A DNA stretch of 10,532 nt from Rhodobacterales bacterium UBA5972 (GTDB lineage Bacteria; Pseudomonadota; Alphaproteobacteria; Rhodobacterales; Rhodobacteraceae). This document shows, piece after piece, positions 1 through 6,115 of the stretch. Each line of letters begins with the position of its first letter. Position 1 is the first letter of the stretch. Position numbers and translations under genes: made by a program. The stretch lies in assembly GCA_002430125.1 (NCBI GenBank), contig DJBQ01000158.1, positions 1-10,532 of the forward strand. The letters run 5' to 3'. The notes under the pieces are model-generated. The model saw only the letters and a program-made list of their open reading frames with translations, made no database searches and was not told where the DNA came from.

Positions 1-293
1 AAATGTCCACAGACCCTAGTCTGTCCCGCCAGTGTAAAATCCCGAAGATCGGCCGTTCAGCACTGTATTACACGCCCGTAGGGTTCAGTGCCGAGACGCT
101 GGGCTTGATGCGCCAGATCGACAAGGTCTTCACCCAATATCCATTTTTCGGCAGTCGCCAAATTGCGGCCTATTTGCCGAGAAAGGGGTATCATGCCGGT
201 CGTCACCGTATTCGACGCTTGATGAAATTATGGGATTGGAGGCGATATACAAGCGCCCCAACACCAGTAAAAAGCATCCCGAGAACCGGATTT
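1..293 (+). pseudogene. IS3-family transposase orfB, 5' fragment, frameshifted
   Basis: The reading frame from base 3 gives the N-terminal helix-turn-helix-like part of an IS3-family OrfB: a segment reading SRQCKIPKIGRSALYY, then YPFFGSRQIAAYL and RHRIRRLM, the typical order ahead of the DDE integrase core. At about 228-230 one base is missing: after RRLMK the expected continuation MGLEAIYKRPNTSKKHPENR is found in the frame starting at 230, running to ATT at 290-292 and then TAG. The catalytic DDE domain is absent because the homology stops at about 293, where IS6-family sequence on the other strand begins. The left end is cut by the window, so the true start and orfA are unseen. The gene is certainly inactive. 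The exact IS3 subgroup cannot be named from this fragment. Confidence 0.85.
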
Positions 294-459
294 AGTCCTC
301 CACATTTCGAAGGGAAAGTGGAAACCGGACGTACATCATCACAACAAGGCGGATGATTTCAGGGCTGGTTTTGAAGTAACGGGATGGGTTGCGTTTTGTC
401 ATCCGGAAAGGCTAGCCGACTGCCCTGCCCGCCTCAAGCCAGTTTAATCTGACAGTGCC
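293..459 (-). mobile_element. IS6-family insertion sequence, 5' terminal remnant
   Basis: Read on the minus strand, the segment begins at 459 with GGCACTGTCAGATTAAAC, which has the GGCACTGT start typical of IS6-family (IS26-like) terminal inverted repeats. A leader of 57 bases follows, then the transposase start at 402. Distance from the terminus to the start codon fits IS6 elements. The element breaks off at about 293-295, where IS3-family sequence begins, so only about 165 bases of an element normally near 800 bp remain. No second terminus is visible in the window; it may have been lost or lie to the left. The family assignment rests on the transposase N-terminus; the inverted repeat agrees with it. 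Confidence 0.75.
295..402 (-). pseudogene. IS6-family transposase, N-terminal 36 codons
   Basis: Minus-strand translation from the ATG at 402-400 starts MTKRNPSRYFKTSPEI, continues IIRLVVMMYVRFPLSL and ends RNVED before a TAA at 294-292. This matches the start of IS6-family transposases of alphaproteobacteria, in which the YFK motif, the VxxYVRFPLSxRxVEDLL segment and then an HETVRxW segment precede the DDE core. Here the frame is lost right after VED, at the join with the IS3 fragment. The stop codon is formed across the junction. The gene is too short for normal ORF calling and cannot make an active enzyme. Confidence 0.8.
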
Positions 460-630
460 GATAAACAATGTGAAGCAACCGCGATCATTTTTTTAATCTA
501 AGTGCGTTCTTTGTCAAATACGACATCCGGAAAAATGGCAGGGACCATCTTCAATTCGGGGAATATTCGGGGAATAGTCTTACATGAAATTGAATACGTT
601 ATTGCTACATAACGACAAAATCAGGCCAAT
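460..630. other. Intergenic stretch between IS remnant and tRNA-Leu
   Basis: I see no gene here. The stretch is more AT-rich than the neighbouring genes and contains a run of seven T at about 488-494 and an 11-base tandem duplication at 554-575. A reading frame starting at 584 runs through the tRNA and is spurious. No clear terminator for the tRNA is visible on the minus strand. Confidence 0.6.
554..575. repeat. 11-bp perfect tandem duplication
   Basis: The unit ATTCGGGGAAT occurs twice back to back (554-564 and 565-575). Each copy is itself a short imperfect palindrome (ATTC...GAAT). It sits 56 bases beyond the 3' end of the tRNA gene. Whether it is functional or a slippage product cannot be told from one sequence. 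Confidence 0.6.
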
Positions 631-717
631 TGGTGCGGTCGAAAAGACTCGAACTTTCACTCCGGTTAAGGAACAGCGACCTCAACGCTGCGCGTCTACC
701 AATTCCGCCACGACCGC
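631..717 (-). tRNA. tRNA-Leu (anticodon GAG)
   Basis: The minus strand folds as a class II tRNA of 87 nt. The acceptor strand GCGGTCG (717-711) pairs with CGACCGC (641-635), followed by discriminator A and an encoded CCA (633-631). The D arm contains the GGAATTGGTAGACGC segment usual in leucine tRNAs. The anticodon stem CAGCG/CGCTG encloses loop TTGAGGT with anticodon GAG at 683-681. A long variable arm and the T arm with GTTCGAGTC follow. It reads CUC and CUU codons. The IS remnants lie about 170 bases beyond its 3' end, but I see no attachment-site repeat of the tRNA end elsewhere in the window. Confidence 0.97.
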
Positions 718-740
718 ACGCTTAGGCTTGGTAGCGGGGT

Positions 741-769
741 CTATAGCGACTGCCGTTCCCCTTGTGAAG
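741..769 (-). promoter_or_regulatory. Possible promoter of tRNA-Leu
   Basis: On the minus strand CTTCAC (769-764) and CTATAG (746-741) are separated by 17 bases and would start transcription about 15-20 bases before the mature tRNA 5' end. Spacing and position fit a sigma-70-type promoter, but the match to consensus is moderate. Confidence 0.35.
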
Positions 770-839
770 AGCGAAGTTGCGAAAAGCCCGTCCGGTCCAG
801 CGGATATTTCCACACTTGGCCGGACAGGGTTCTTGTGAT

Positions 840-2093
840 CTATTCGGTTGCTTTAAATACCGGAATTGGCGTGAACGTGGCGCTTTGGGTGGATGCGCCG
901 CCGGTGTCCCCCAGTTGCGCGGTTGCCTGTCTCAAAAGGTCTACCCGATCAGTTTGGGTTGGCGCAAAAGCCGCCTCAGCGCCGGAATCAAGCGCCGTTA
1001 TCGCGCCGTTAAACCAATCTGTCGCCAGATCGATCCGCTGGCTGGCACCGATACCTTGCGCCAGATGATGCCCTATCAACTCGCCGTAAACCGGCTTGCC
1101 CAGCGCGACCATCAACAAAGACGAGGCAATCGCCACATCCAGATTATCGGTGCGATAACCAACACCCAGACAAATCCGGGCAGTCATCGACAATTGCGCC
1201 GGGGACATGCCGGTTTTCAGAACGAAGCCTGCAACCGAAGACACGACCTCGGTGCGCGGCTGCAAGGAAGCTGCGGCAACCAGATCGTGCATCGGTTGGG
1301 CGATCCCCTCGCAACTGGTCTGGATTTGCGTCGCACTATAGCCCTGCACAGTTGCGACCAGCGCTTCGCTGTCGGAAATTGCATAAGTCCGCGCCAGACA
1401 GAATTGCTCGTTCAATGCCAATGTTGGATTTGACATGCTGGAAGCGCTGGCAAAGCCGCCATTGGCATTGGTCAACAAGCTGACCTTGTTGCAATGGCTG
1501 GCAAGCGAAGTTTGCGCCTCGACTCCAAACGTCGGCAGAGCCGAGGTGGACCTAATTGCTGTGTCTTCTTCACTGCCGCCGCCAAGTGCCGTTGGAATTG
1601 GCGATTGGGCACTGCCGCCACTGCCGTTGCCGTTGCCTGCCACCATTTCATCCCGGTAAATCACCAGAAGGCCGCGTGTTCCCTGCGCGTTTGACGCGAT
1701 CTGCTGCATCGTTGTCGGCCCACCCATTTGCGCGCGCTGATAAGATGTTAACAGGAAAGTATTTTCATAGTCAGTAAGCGCGCCGGTTGCCGGAAACCCC
1801 AAATAATATTGGTAATTCGAAATGGCGGTACGGGTTCTGGCCCCGAATACCCCATCCGGTACGCCAGCCGGGAAATTGAAATAATTCAAGGCAACCTGCG
1901 TCTGGCGGCGCTGTTCGCGAACACCGCTGGAGGCTGTCTTTCGACGCTTATCCTTCATCGCCTCGCTGACGATAACGCCACCGATGAGAGCACCGATCAG
2001 ACCCGCCCCAAGATCGCCGGCCATAACCGGCCGCAGAGGCGAGGCCGCGATCGACAGCGTGATTATTGCAGTTGCAACAGATTTCAGTTTCAT
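840..2093 (-). CDS. Secreted peptidoglycan-binding domain protein
   Basis: A 417-residue protein with an N-terminal signal peptide (residues 1-25: basic start, hydrophobic core, VMA cleavage site). A glycine-rich hydrophobic stretch follows (27-43, GAGLIGALIGG), resembling a glycine-zipper segment. Residues about 58-110 form a PG_binding_1-type three-helix domain: an N-terminal QTQVALN helix, then GVPDGVFGARTRTAISNYQ, the usual G-x-DG-x-fG-xxT pattern. The remaining 300 residues contain a low-complexity Gly/Ser/Asn linker (150-175) and an Ala/Ser-rich helical region with four cysteines (201, 232, 261, 308) that could form disulfides in the periplasm; I recognise no catalytic motif there. The start is ATG with AGAGGG eight bases upstream. 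It probably acts at the cell wall; the exact function is unknown. Divergent from lipB, 105 bases apart. Confidence 0.85.
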   Translation of the reverse strand: MKLKSVATAIITLSIAASPLRPVMAGDLGAGLIGALIGGVIVSEAMKDKRRKTASSGVREQRRQTQVALNYFNFPAGVPDGVFGARTRTAISNYQYYLGFPATGALTDYENTFLLTSYQRAQMGGPTTMQQIASNAQGTRGLLVIYRDEMVAGNGNGSGGSAQSPIPTALGGGSEEDTAIRSTSALPTFGVEAQTSLASHCNKVSLLTNANGGFASASSMSNPTLALNEQFCLARTYAISDSEALVATVQGYSATQIQTSCEGIAQPMHDLVAAASLQPRTEVVSSVAGFVLKTGMSPAQLSMTARICLGVGYRTDNLDVAIASSLLMVALGKPVYGELIGHHLAQGIGASQRIDLATDWFNGAITALDSGAEAAFAPTQTDRVDLLRQATAQLGDTGGASTQSATFTPIPVFKATE

Positions 2094-2140
2094 GACAAAT
2101 ACCCTCTGGAAATACGCATTGGCTGAATCTTAGCACGAAT

Positions 2141-2172
2141 TTGGTTATTGGCGAGTATTTTCGCAGTATAAA
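2141..2172 (+). promoter_or_regulatory. Weak candidate promoter of lipB
   Basis: TTGGTT at 2141-2146 and TATAAA at 2167-2172 lie in the 105-base gap between the divergent genes, 26 bases before the lipB start. The 20-base spacer is longer than ideal, so only the -10 element is persuasive. Confidence 0.2.
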
Positions 2173-2198
2173 GACGCTGAAACGGCAGGGAAACGCCG

Positions 2199-2849
2199 AT
2201 GCCAGAATGGATAATCGACCCGAAACCGGTTCCATACGATGTTGCCATGGCGGCGATGGAACAACGGGTTGGCAACATCATAACGGGCCAAGCCCGCGAA
2301 GCGGTTTGGTTGCTGGAACATCCACCGCTTTACACGGCTGGCACCAGTGCTGACCCAACTGATTTGATAATGCCCAACCGTTTTCCGGTCTTCACAAGCA
2401 AACGCGGCGGGCAGTATACCTATCACGGGCCCGGACAACGCGTGGTCTATGTGATGCTTGACCTCAACAAACGTGGTCGCGACGTGCGCCGGTATGTCAG
2501 CTTGCTGGAAAACTGGATCATCGCAACCCTGGCTGAATTCAACATCAAAGGCGAAGTGCGCAGCGATCGGGTTGGTGTTTGGGTAAAGCGCCCCGATCAG
2601 CCGCGTGCCGCCGATGGCCAAATTGCCGAGGCAAAAATCGCCGCGATTGGTGTGCGTATCCGCAAGTGGGTGGCTTTTCACGGCATTTCGATCAATGTCG
2701 ATCCGGATCTGGAGCATTTCGCTGGAATTGTCCCCTGCGGGATCAGCGATCATGGTGTGACCAGTCTGGTCGATCTGGGGCATCTGGTTTCAATGGCTGA
2801 CCTTGATCTGGCGCTGAAGCGCAATTTCGAACGGGTTTTCGCCGACTGA
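2199..2849 (+). CDS. lipB: Octanoyltransferase LipB
   Basis: The 216-residue protein is lipoyl(octanoyl) transferase, which moves the octanoyl group from acyl carrier protein onto lipoyl domains of 2-oxoacid dehydrogenases and the glycine cleavage system; LipA then inserts sulfur. Family signatures are in order: [10 protein letters not shown] (41-50), [13 protein letters not shown] (68-80), the KIAAIGVR segment with catalytic Lys146, and [10 protein letters not shown] with the acyl-accepting Cys180. Lys and Cys are 34 residues apart, as in the E. coli enzyme. Length is normal for the family. The ATG is preceded by AGGGA with a seven-base gap. It acts in the cytoplasm. lipA is not in the window. 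A GC-rich hairpin follows the stop. Confidence 0.97.
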   Translation: MPEWIIDPKPVPYDVAMAAMEQRVGNIITGQAREAVWLLEHPPLYTAGTSADPTDLIMPNRFPVFTSKRGGQYTYHGPGQRVVYVMLDLNKRGRDVRRYVSLLENWIIATLAEFNIKGEVRSDRVGVWVKRPDQPRAADGQIAEAKIAAIGVRIRKWVAFHGISINVDPDLEHFAGIVPCGISDHGVTSLVDLGHLVSMADLDLALKRNFERVFAD

Positions 2850-2863
2850 CGTCGCCGATCAGG

Positions 2864-2886
2864 GCGGGGGGCTTGCTGCCCCCCGC
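2864..2886. terminator. GC-rich hairpin after lipB, possible bidirectional terminator
   Basis: A perfect 9-bp stem, GCGGGGGGC / GCCCCCCGC, with loop TTGCT lies 14 bases after the lipB stop. There is no downstream T-run on the plus strand (ACCCCCC follows), so it is not a textbook intrinsic terminator. On the minus strand it lies about 30 bases after the stop of the DUF2189 remnant, with TTTCTTTTC just before it. Similar G/C hairpins followed by a GGATATTTgtacc-like tail are common behind genes in Rhodobacterales in my experience; that comparison is from memory. Confidence 0.5.
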
Positions 2887-2917
2887 ACCCCCCGCGGATA
2901 TTTGTACCGAAAAGAAA

Positions 2918-3034
2918 TCAGGCGGGAACGAGGACGCGGCGATAAAGGTGCCAGGTTGCGTGACCGAGAACCGGCAGGGTTATCAGCAGGCCCAGAAACA
3001 GCGGCAACATTGCCACCACTGTCGAGATTCCGAC
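2918..3034 (-). pseudogene. DUF2189 membrane protein, C-terminal remnant
   Basis: The minus strand encodes 38 residues (first codon GTC at 3034-3032) running to a TGA at 2920-2918. They include MLPLFLGLL, ITLPVLGHATWHLYRR and the ending VLVPA: the last membrane helix and tail typical of DUF2189 inner-membrane proteins, whose C-termini carry the PVLGHATWHLYR signature. The codon before GTC, at 3037-3035, is an in-frame TAA and no DUF2189-like sequence continues upstream in any frame, so at least 200 codons have been lost. The surviving tail still sits before a hairpin in the position of a normal gene end. A tiny live gene is unlikely, as no start codon or ribosome site precedes it. Confidence 0.7.
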
Positions 3035-3211
3035 TTACCTTGGCCGGACACATCACGTTTCTGTTCGGCGGTGGTATAAGAGTGAGCTTCGCACGACGCG
3101 CAAATCAAGCGTTTTAAGCCCCGCTGCGACGAAATCACTGCCGCCGCCGCCTGCAGCCTAAAAATATCCGGTAAAACCACGCGTTTTTTGCCCCTGCGGC
3201 ATATGAAACAG

Positions 3212-3240
3212 TTGAGCCCCCCCGTCGCGTCGTTTAGGGA
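3212..3240 (+). promoter_or_regulatory. Possible promoter of ctaD
   Basis: TTGAGC (3212-3217) and TAGGGA (3235-3240) are spaced by 17 bases, which would give a leader of about 65 bases containing the hairpin at 3262-3281. The -35 element is good and the -10 poor, as often in GC-rich alphaproteobacteria. Confidence 0.3.
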
Positions 3241-3261
3241 TCACAGCAGTATTCCCCCGAG

Positions 3262-3281
3262 CCCGCGTTAGGATTCGCGGG
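3262..3281 (+). promoter_or_regulatory. Hairpin in the ctaD leader
   Basis: CCCGCG (3262-3267) and CGCGGG (3276-3281) form a 6-bp stem with loop TTAGGATT, ending 16 bases before the ribosome-binding site AGGAG (3298-3302). It may stabilise the leader mRNA or bind a regulator; no T-run follows, so it is not a terminator. Confidence 0.4.
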
Positions 3282-3310
3282 TTCGCCAAGACGTGTCAGG
3301 AGAAGAATAA

Positions 3311-4984
3311 ATGGCAGACGCAGCCGCCCACGCCCACGACGAGCACCCCAAGAAGGGGTTCTTTACCCGCTGGTTCATGTCAACGAACCACAAGGATATC
3401 GGCATTCTTTACATTTTCACCGCCGGGGCCCTGGGCTTTGTGTCGGTGCTTTTCACGGTTTACATGCGCCTCGAGCTTATGGAACCCGGTGTTCAGTATA
3501 TGTGCCTTGAGGGCGCGCGGTTTGTGGCCGACAGCGCCGCAGAGTGTACGCCAAACGGGCATTTATGGAATGTTCTGATTACCGGCCACGGTATTATCAT
3601 GATGTTCTTTGTGGTCATTCCGGCGCTGTTTGGCGGTTTTGGCAACTACTTCATGCCGCTGATGATCGGGGCGCCCGACATGGCGTTTCCACGGATGAAC
3701 AATCTGTCTTACTGGATGTATGTGGCGGGTTCGTCGATGGCAGTGATTTCGCTGCTGACACCGGGTGGCAATGGCCAGTTAGGGTCCGGGGTTGGCTGGG
3801 TGCTGTATGCGCCGCTGTCCACCTCCGAGGCCGGTATGTCGATGGATTTCGCGATTTTCGCGGTTCACCTGTCAGGGGCCAGTTCGATCCTTGGGTCGAT
3901 CAATATGATCACCACCTTCCTGAATATGCGCGCGCCGGGCATGACCATGCACAAAACGCCGCTTTTTGCCTGGTCGATCCTTGTCACGGCCTTTCTGATC
4001 CTCTTGTCCTTGCCGGTTCTGGCGGGCGCGATCACCATGCTGCTGACTGACCGGAACTTTGGCACAACCTTCTTCCAGGCTTCTGGCGGCGGTGATCCGA
4101 TCCTCTATCAGCACCTGTTATGGTTCTTTGGGCATCCCGAAGTGTACATGCTCGTCGTGCCGGGTTTTGGTATTATCAGTCACGTGATCTCGACCTTCTC
4201 GAAGAAACCGATCTTTGGCTATCTGCCGATGGTCTATGCGATGGTGGCCATCGGTGGTCTGGGCTTTGTCGTCTGGGCGCACCATATGTACACTGTTGGC
4301 ATGTCGCTGACCCAGCAATCTTACTTTATGCTGGCAACCATGGTGATCGCGGTGCCAACTGGCATCAAGATCTTCTCGTGGATCGCCACCATGTGGGGCG
4401 GTTCGGTTGAGATGAAAACCCCGATGCTGTGGGCCTTTGGCTTTCTGTTCCTGTTCACTCTTGGTGGTGTAACCGGGATTGTCCTCAGCCAGGCTGGTAT
4501 CGACCGGGCCTATCACGACACATATTACGTCGTGGCACACTTCCATTACGTGATGTCGCTGGGGGCTGTGTTCTGCATTTTTGCCGGGGTCTATTACTGG
4601 ATCGGCAAAATGTCAGGGCGCCAGTATCCTGAATGGGCTGGTAAGCTGCATTTCTGGGTCATGTTTATCGGGGCGAATGTCACGTTCTTCCCACAGCACT
4701 TTCTTGGCCGTCAGGGCATGCCGCGCCGGTATATCGACTATCCCGAGGCGTTTGCCTACTGGAACTATATCAGCTCGATCGGTGCTTTCATGACTTTCGC
4801 GTCCTTCGTGTTCTTCATCGGTGTGGTATTTTACACCATCAACTGGGGTAAGAAAATCACCGTCAATTCCTATTGGGGTGAGCACGCAGATACGCTGGAA
4901 TGGACCCTGCCCTGCCCACCGCCCGAACATACGTTCGAGATCCTGCCGACGCAGGATATGTGGGACAAGCAGCCGCATCACTAA
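3311..4984 (+). CDS. ctaD: Cytochrome c oxidase subunit I, aa3 type
   Basis: The 557-residue protein is the catalytic subunit of the inner-membrane aa3 oxidase, reducing O2 to water with electrons from cytochrome c and pumping protons. All key residues are present, one position before their Paracoccus numbers: heme a ligands His93 ([10 protein letters not shown]) and His412; heme a3 ligand His410 ([10 protein letters not shown]); CuB ligands His275, His324 and His325; the cross-linked Tyr279 in GHPEVY; Glu277 and Asp123/Asn130 of the D channel ([12 protein letters not shown]); Lys353 of the K channel (TGIKIFSW); Arg472/Arg473 near the heme propionates. This is a type A1 oxidase. Cys65 and Cys79 in the first periplasmic loop match the disulfide pair of Paracoccus. 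Twelve membrane helices are expected. AGGAG lies eight bases before the ATG. Subunits II and III are not in the window. Confidence 0.99.
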   Translation: MADAAAHAHDEHPKKGFFTRWFMSTNHKDIGILYIFTAGALGFVSVLFTVYMRLELMEPGVQYMCLEGARFVADSAAECTPNGHLWNVLITGHGIIMMFFVVIPALFGGFGNYFMPLMIGAPDMAFPRMNNLSYWMYVAGSSMAVISLLTPGGNGQLGSGVGWVLYAPLSTSEAGMSMDFAIFAVHLSGASSILGSINMITTFLNMRAPGMTMHKTPLFAWSILVTAFLILLSLPVLAGAITMLLTDRNFGTTFFQASGGGDPILYQHLLWFFGHPEVYMLVVPGFGIISHVISTFSKKPIFGYLPMVYAMVAIGGLGFVVWAHHMYTVGMSLTQQSYFMLATMVIAVPTGIKIFSWIATMWGGSVEMKTPMLWAFGFLFLFTLGGVTGIVLSQAGIDRAYHDTYYVVAHFHYVMSLGAVFCIFAGVYYWIGKMSGRQYPEWAGKLHFWVMFIGANVTFFPQHFLGRQGMPRRYIDYPEAFAYWNYISSIGAFMTFASFVFFIGVVFYTINWGKKITVNSYWGEHADTLEWTLPCPPPEHTFEILPTQDMWDKQPHH

Positions 4985-5538
4985 TGCCTGCGGTTTGGAA
5001 ATATCCTGAAAAGGCCCCGGCGCAATCCGGGGCCTTTTCTGAATGTGCTGGCGATCTGCCGCCTTTAGCGCAGTTGGTCTTGCGCCCCAACCGTTCCCTG
5101 TCACGCACCGGGCTTGCGTGGTTGCTGGTGATCCTGTGGGGCTTGCTGTTGATCCCGCTTATTCCCTTGTTGGGGAAAACCGCGCTTTGGGTAATGCTAC
5201 CGTTCCTGTTAACGGTCTTGGTGGCCCTGTGGTATTCGATCGAGCGCAACACCCGTGACGGCGAGTTAACCGAAACCCTGTGCCTGTGGCGCGACAAGAT
5301 CACAGTCACGCGGACTGGCCCGCGCCAACCATCGCAGGAATGGACGGCAAACCCCTATTGGATAAGCGTTACAATTAAGCCCAAGGGCGGGCCGGTCGAT
5401 CAGTATCTGACACTAAAGGGCGGCAATCGCGAGATTGAATTGGGGGCATTCCTCAGCCCGGAGGAACGCGTAACCCTGCGGGATGATCTGGAAAACGCAC
5501 TGCGGCAGGCAAGGTCTACGCCGCAAAGTACTGGCTAA
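4984..5538 (+). CDS. DUF2244 integral membrane protein
   Basis: The 184-residue protein has two adjacent membrane helices (about 43-62 and 66-84) followed by a cytoplasmic domain with the DUF2244 signatures EWTANPYWISV (119-129), PVDQYLTLKGG and REIELGAFLSPEER (149-162). Function of the family is unknown. The ATG overlaps the ctaD stop as TAATG and has no good ribosome site, so translation is probably coupled to ctaD. The start is chosen because the N-terminus [19 protein letters not shown] resembles other DUF2244 starts from memory and no later start with a ribosome site exists. A terminator-like hairpin lies within codons 9-19. Its stop codon overlaps that of the convergent gene by four bases (CTAA). 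Association with the oxidase is suggested only by position. Confidence 0.88.
   Translation: MPAVWKYPEKAPAQSGAFSECAGDLPPLAQLVLRPNRSLSRTGLAWLLVILWGLLLIPLIPLLGKTALWVMLPFLLTVLVALWYSIERNTRDGELTETLCLWRDKITVTRTGPRQPSQEWTANPYWISVTIKPKGGPVDQYLTLKGGNREIELGAFLSPEERVTLRDDLENALRQARSTPQSTG
5009..5038 (+). terminator. Terminator-like hairpin inside the DUF2244 coding region
   Basis: AAAAGGCCCCGG (5009-5020) and CCGGGGCCTTTT (5027-5038) form a perfect 12-bp stem with loop CGCAAT, ending in TTTTCT. It lies 24 bases after the ctaD stop, as an intrinsic terminator of ctaD would. The same bases encode residues 9-18 of the DUF2244 protein (GAA AAG GCC CCG GCG CAA TCC GGG GCC TTT). Ribosomes translating through from ctaD could prevent it from folding. 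Confidence 0.75.
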
Positions 5539-6110
5539 ATAGATCGATCAATGCCCAGTGACGCGATCAATTCGTAATAGGCCACCAAGGCGATGACAAA
5601 CGCAAAGGCCAGCACAATCAATTCAAACTTGAACCCGTACTGGTGATACTTTACGCGCTCGCTATGGTGCAGCACATCCATCAGTTCATCCCCAAACCGG
5701 ATCGACAGGAACGTGCCAAAACCCGAAATAACAATCACCGACCAATAAGGCCAGGGGGTCGTTAGGATCGCATATAACAACCGCGTCAGCGTCGTGGTTT
5801 GATAATCATCGGCAAACCAGATCAGGGCGATTGCATTCAATGATATGGCAATCCCCCAGACAACGATTTCCGAGATAAACATCCGGATGCCAAAAATAAG
5901 GCGCAGCGGGAAATCCAGCAAAAAACCAGCATCGGCAATCGGCGTACACAGCACGAAAAACGACCACGTTAATAGGGCCGCGACGCTGCCGGTCCGAAAA
6001 TCAAGCGTGTAGGTCAGATATCCAAGGTATCCAAGCAGCACCAGAACCAGCAACAAGAACTTAATCAAGACCTGCCGGCGCGCTGGTACAGGAGGCTTTT
6101 GTAGGGTCAT
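5535..6110 (-). CDS. Unrecognised five-helix membrane protein
   Basis: A 191-residue hydrophobic protein with five predicted membrane helices at about 16-35, 42-65, 77-99, 118-137 and 161-182. Features between helices include CTPIADAGFLLDFPLR (55-70), RFGDELMDVLHHSERVKYHQ (138-157) with three histidines and several charges, probably on one face of the membrane, and TPWPYWS (118-124). I do not recognise the family. The ATG lies five bases after the yqeY stop, so the two genes form an operon; the ribosome site is poor (GGCTAAATTAG), again suggesting coupled translation. It converges on the DUF2244 gene with a four-base stop overlap and no terminator between them. Confidence 0.8.
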   Translation of the reverse strand: MTLQKPPVPARRQVLIKFLLLVLVLLGYLGYLTYTLDFRTGSVAALLTWSFFVLCTPIADAGFLLDFPLRLIFGIRMFISEIVVWGIAISLNAIALIWFADDYQTTTLTRLLYAILTTPWPYWSVIVISGFGTFLSIRFGDELMDVLHHSERVKYHQYGFKFELIVLAFAFVIALVAYYELIASLGIDRSI

Positions 6111-6115
6111 CTAAT

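Larger units (their letters stand above)
3035..3310. other. Upstream region of ctaD without a gene
   Basis: After the DUF2189 remnant no reading frame resembles a protein. The part from about 3180 on holds the likely ctaD promoter, a leader hairpin and the ribosome site. Between 3035 and 3180 I see only short spurious frames and a GCCGCCGCCGCC run at about 3140-3151. It could hold operator sites for the oxidase, but I recognise no FNR-type (TTGAT-N4-ATCAA) palindrome. Confidence 0.5.

Noticed and set aside
3..356. An open frame of 117 codons at the left edge as one intact protein
   Set aside because: Only the first 75 residues match IS3 OrfB; the rest is out of frame and then runs antisense through IS6 sequence.
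584..838. Plus-strand frame of 84 codons
   Set aside because: It runs through the tRNA-Leu gene and shows no protein character.
777..1433. Long plus-strand frame of 218 codons
   Set aside because: Antisense shadow of the peptidoglycan-binding protein; the minus strand has the signal peptide, ribosome site and domain.
2145..2783. Minus-strand frame of 212 codons
   Set aside because: Antisense shadow of lipB, whose catalytic motifs are unambiguous.
2983..3180. Minus-strand 65-codon frame upstream of ctaD
   Set aside because: No ribosome site, no recognisable similarity, and it overlaps the DUF2189 remnant in another frame.
4118..5104. Minus-strand frames of 142 and 163 codons within ctaD
   Set aside because: Shadows of a highly conserved gene with GC-rich third positions.
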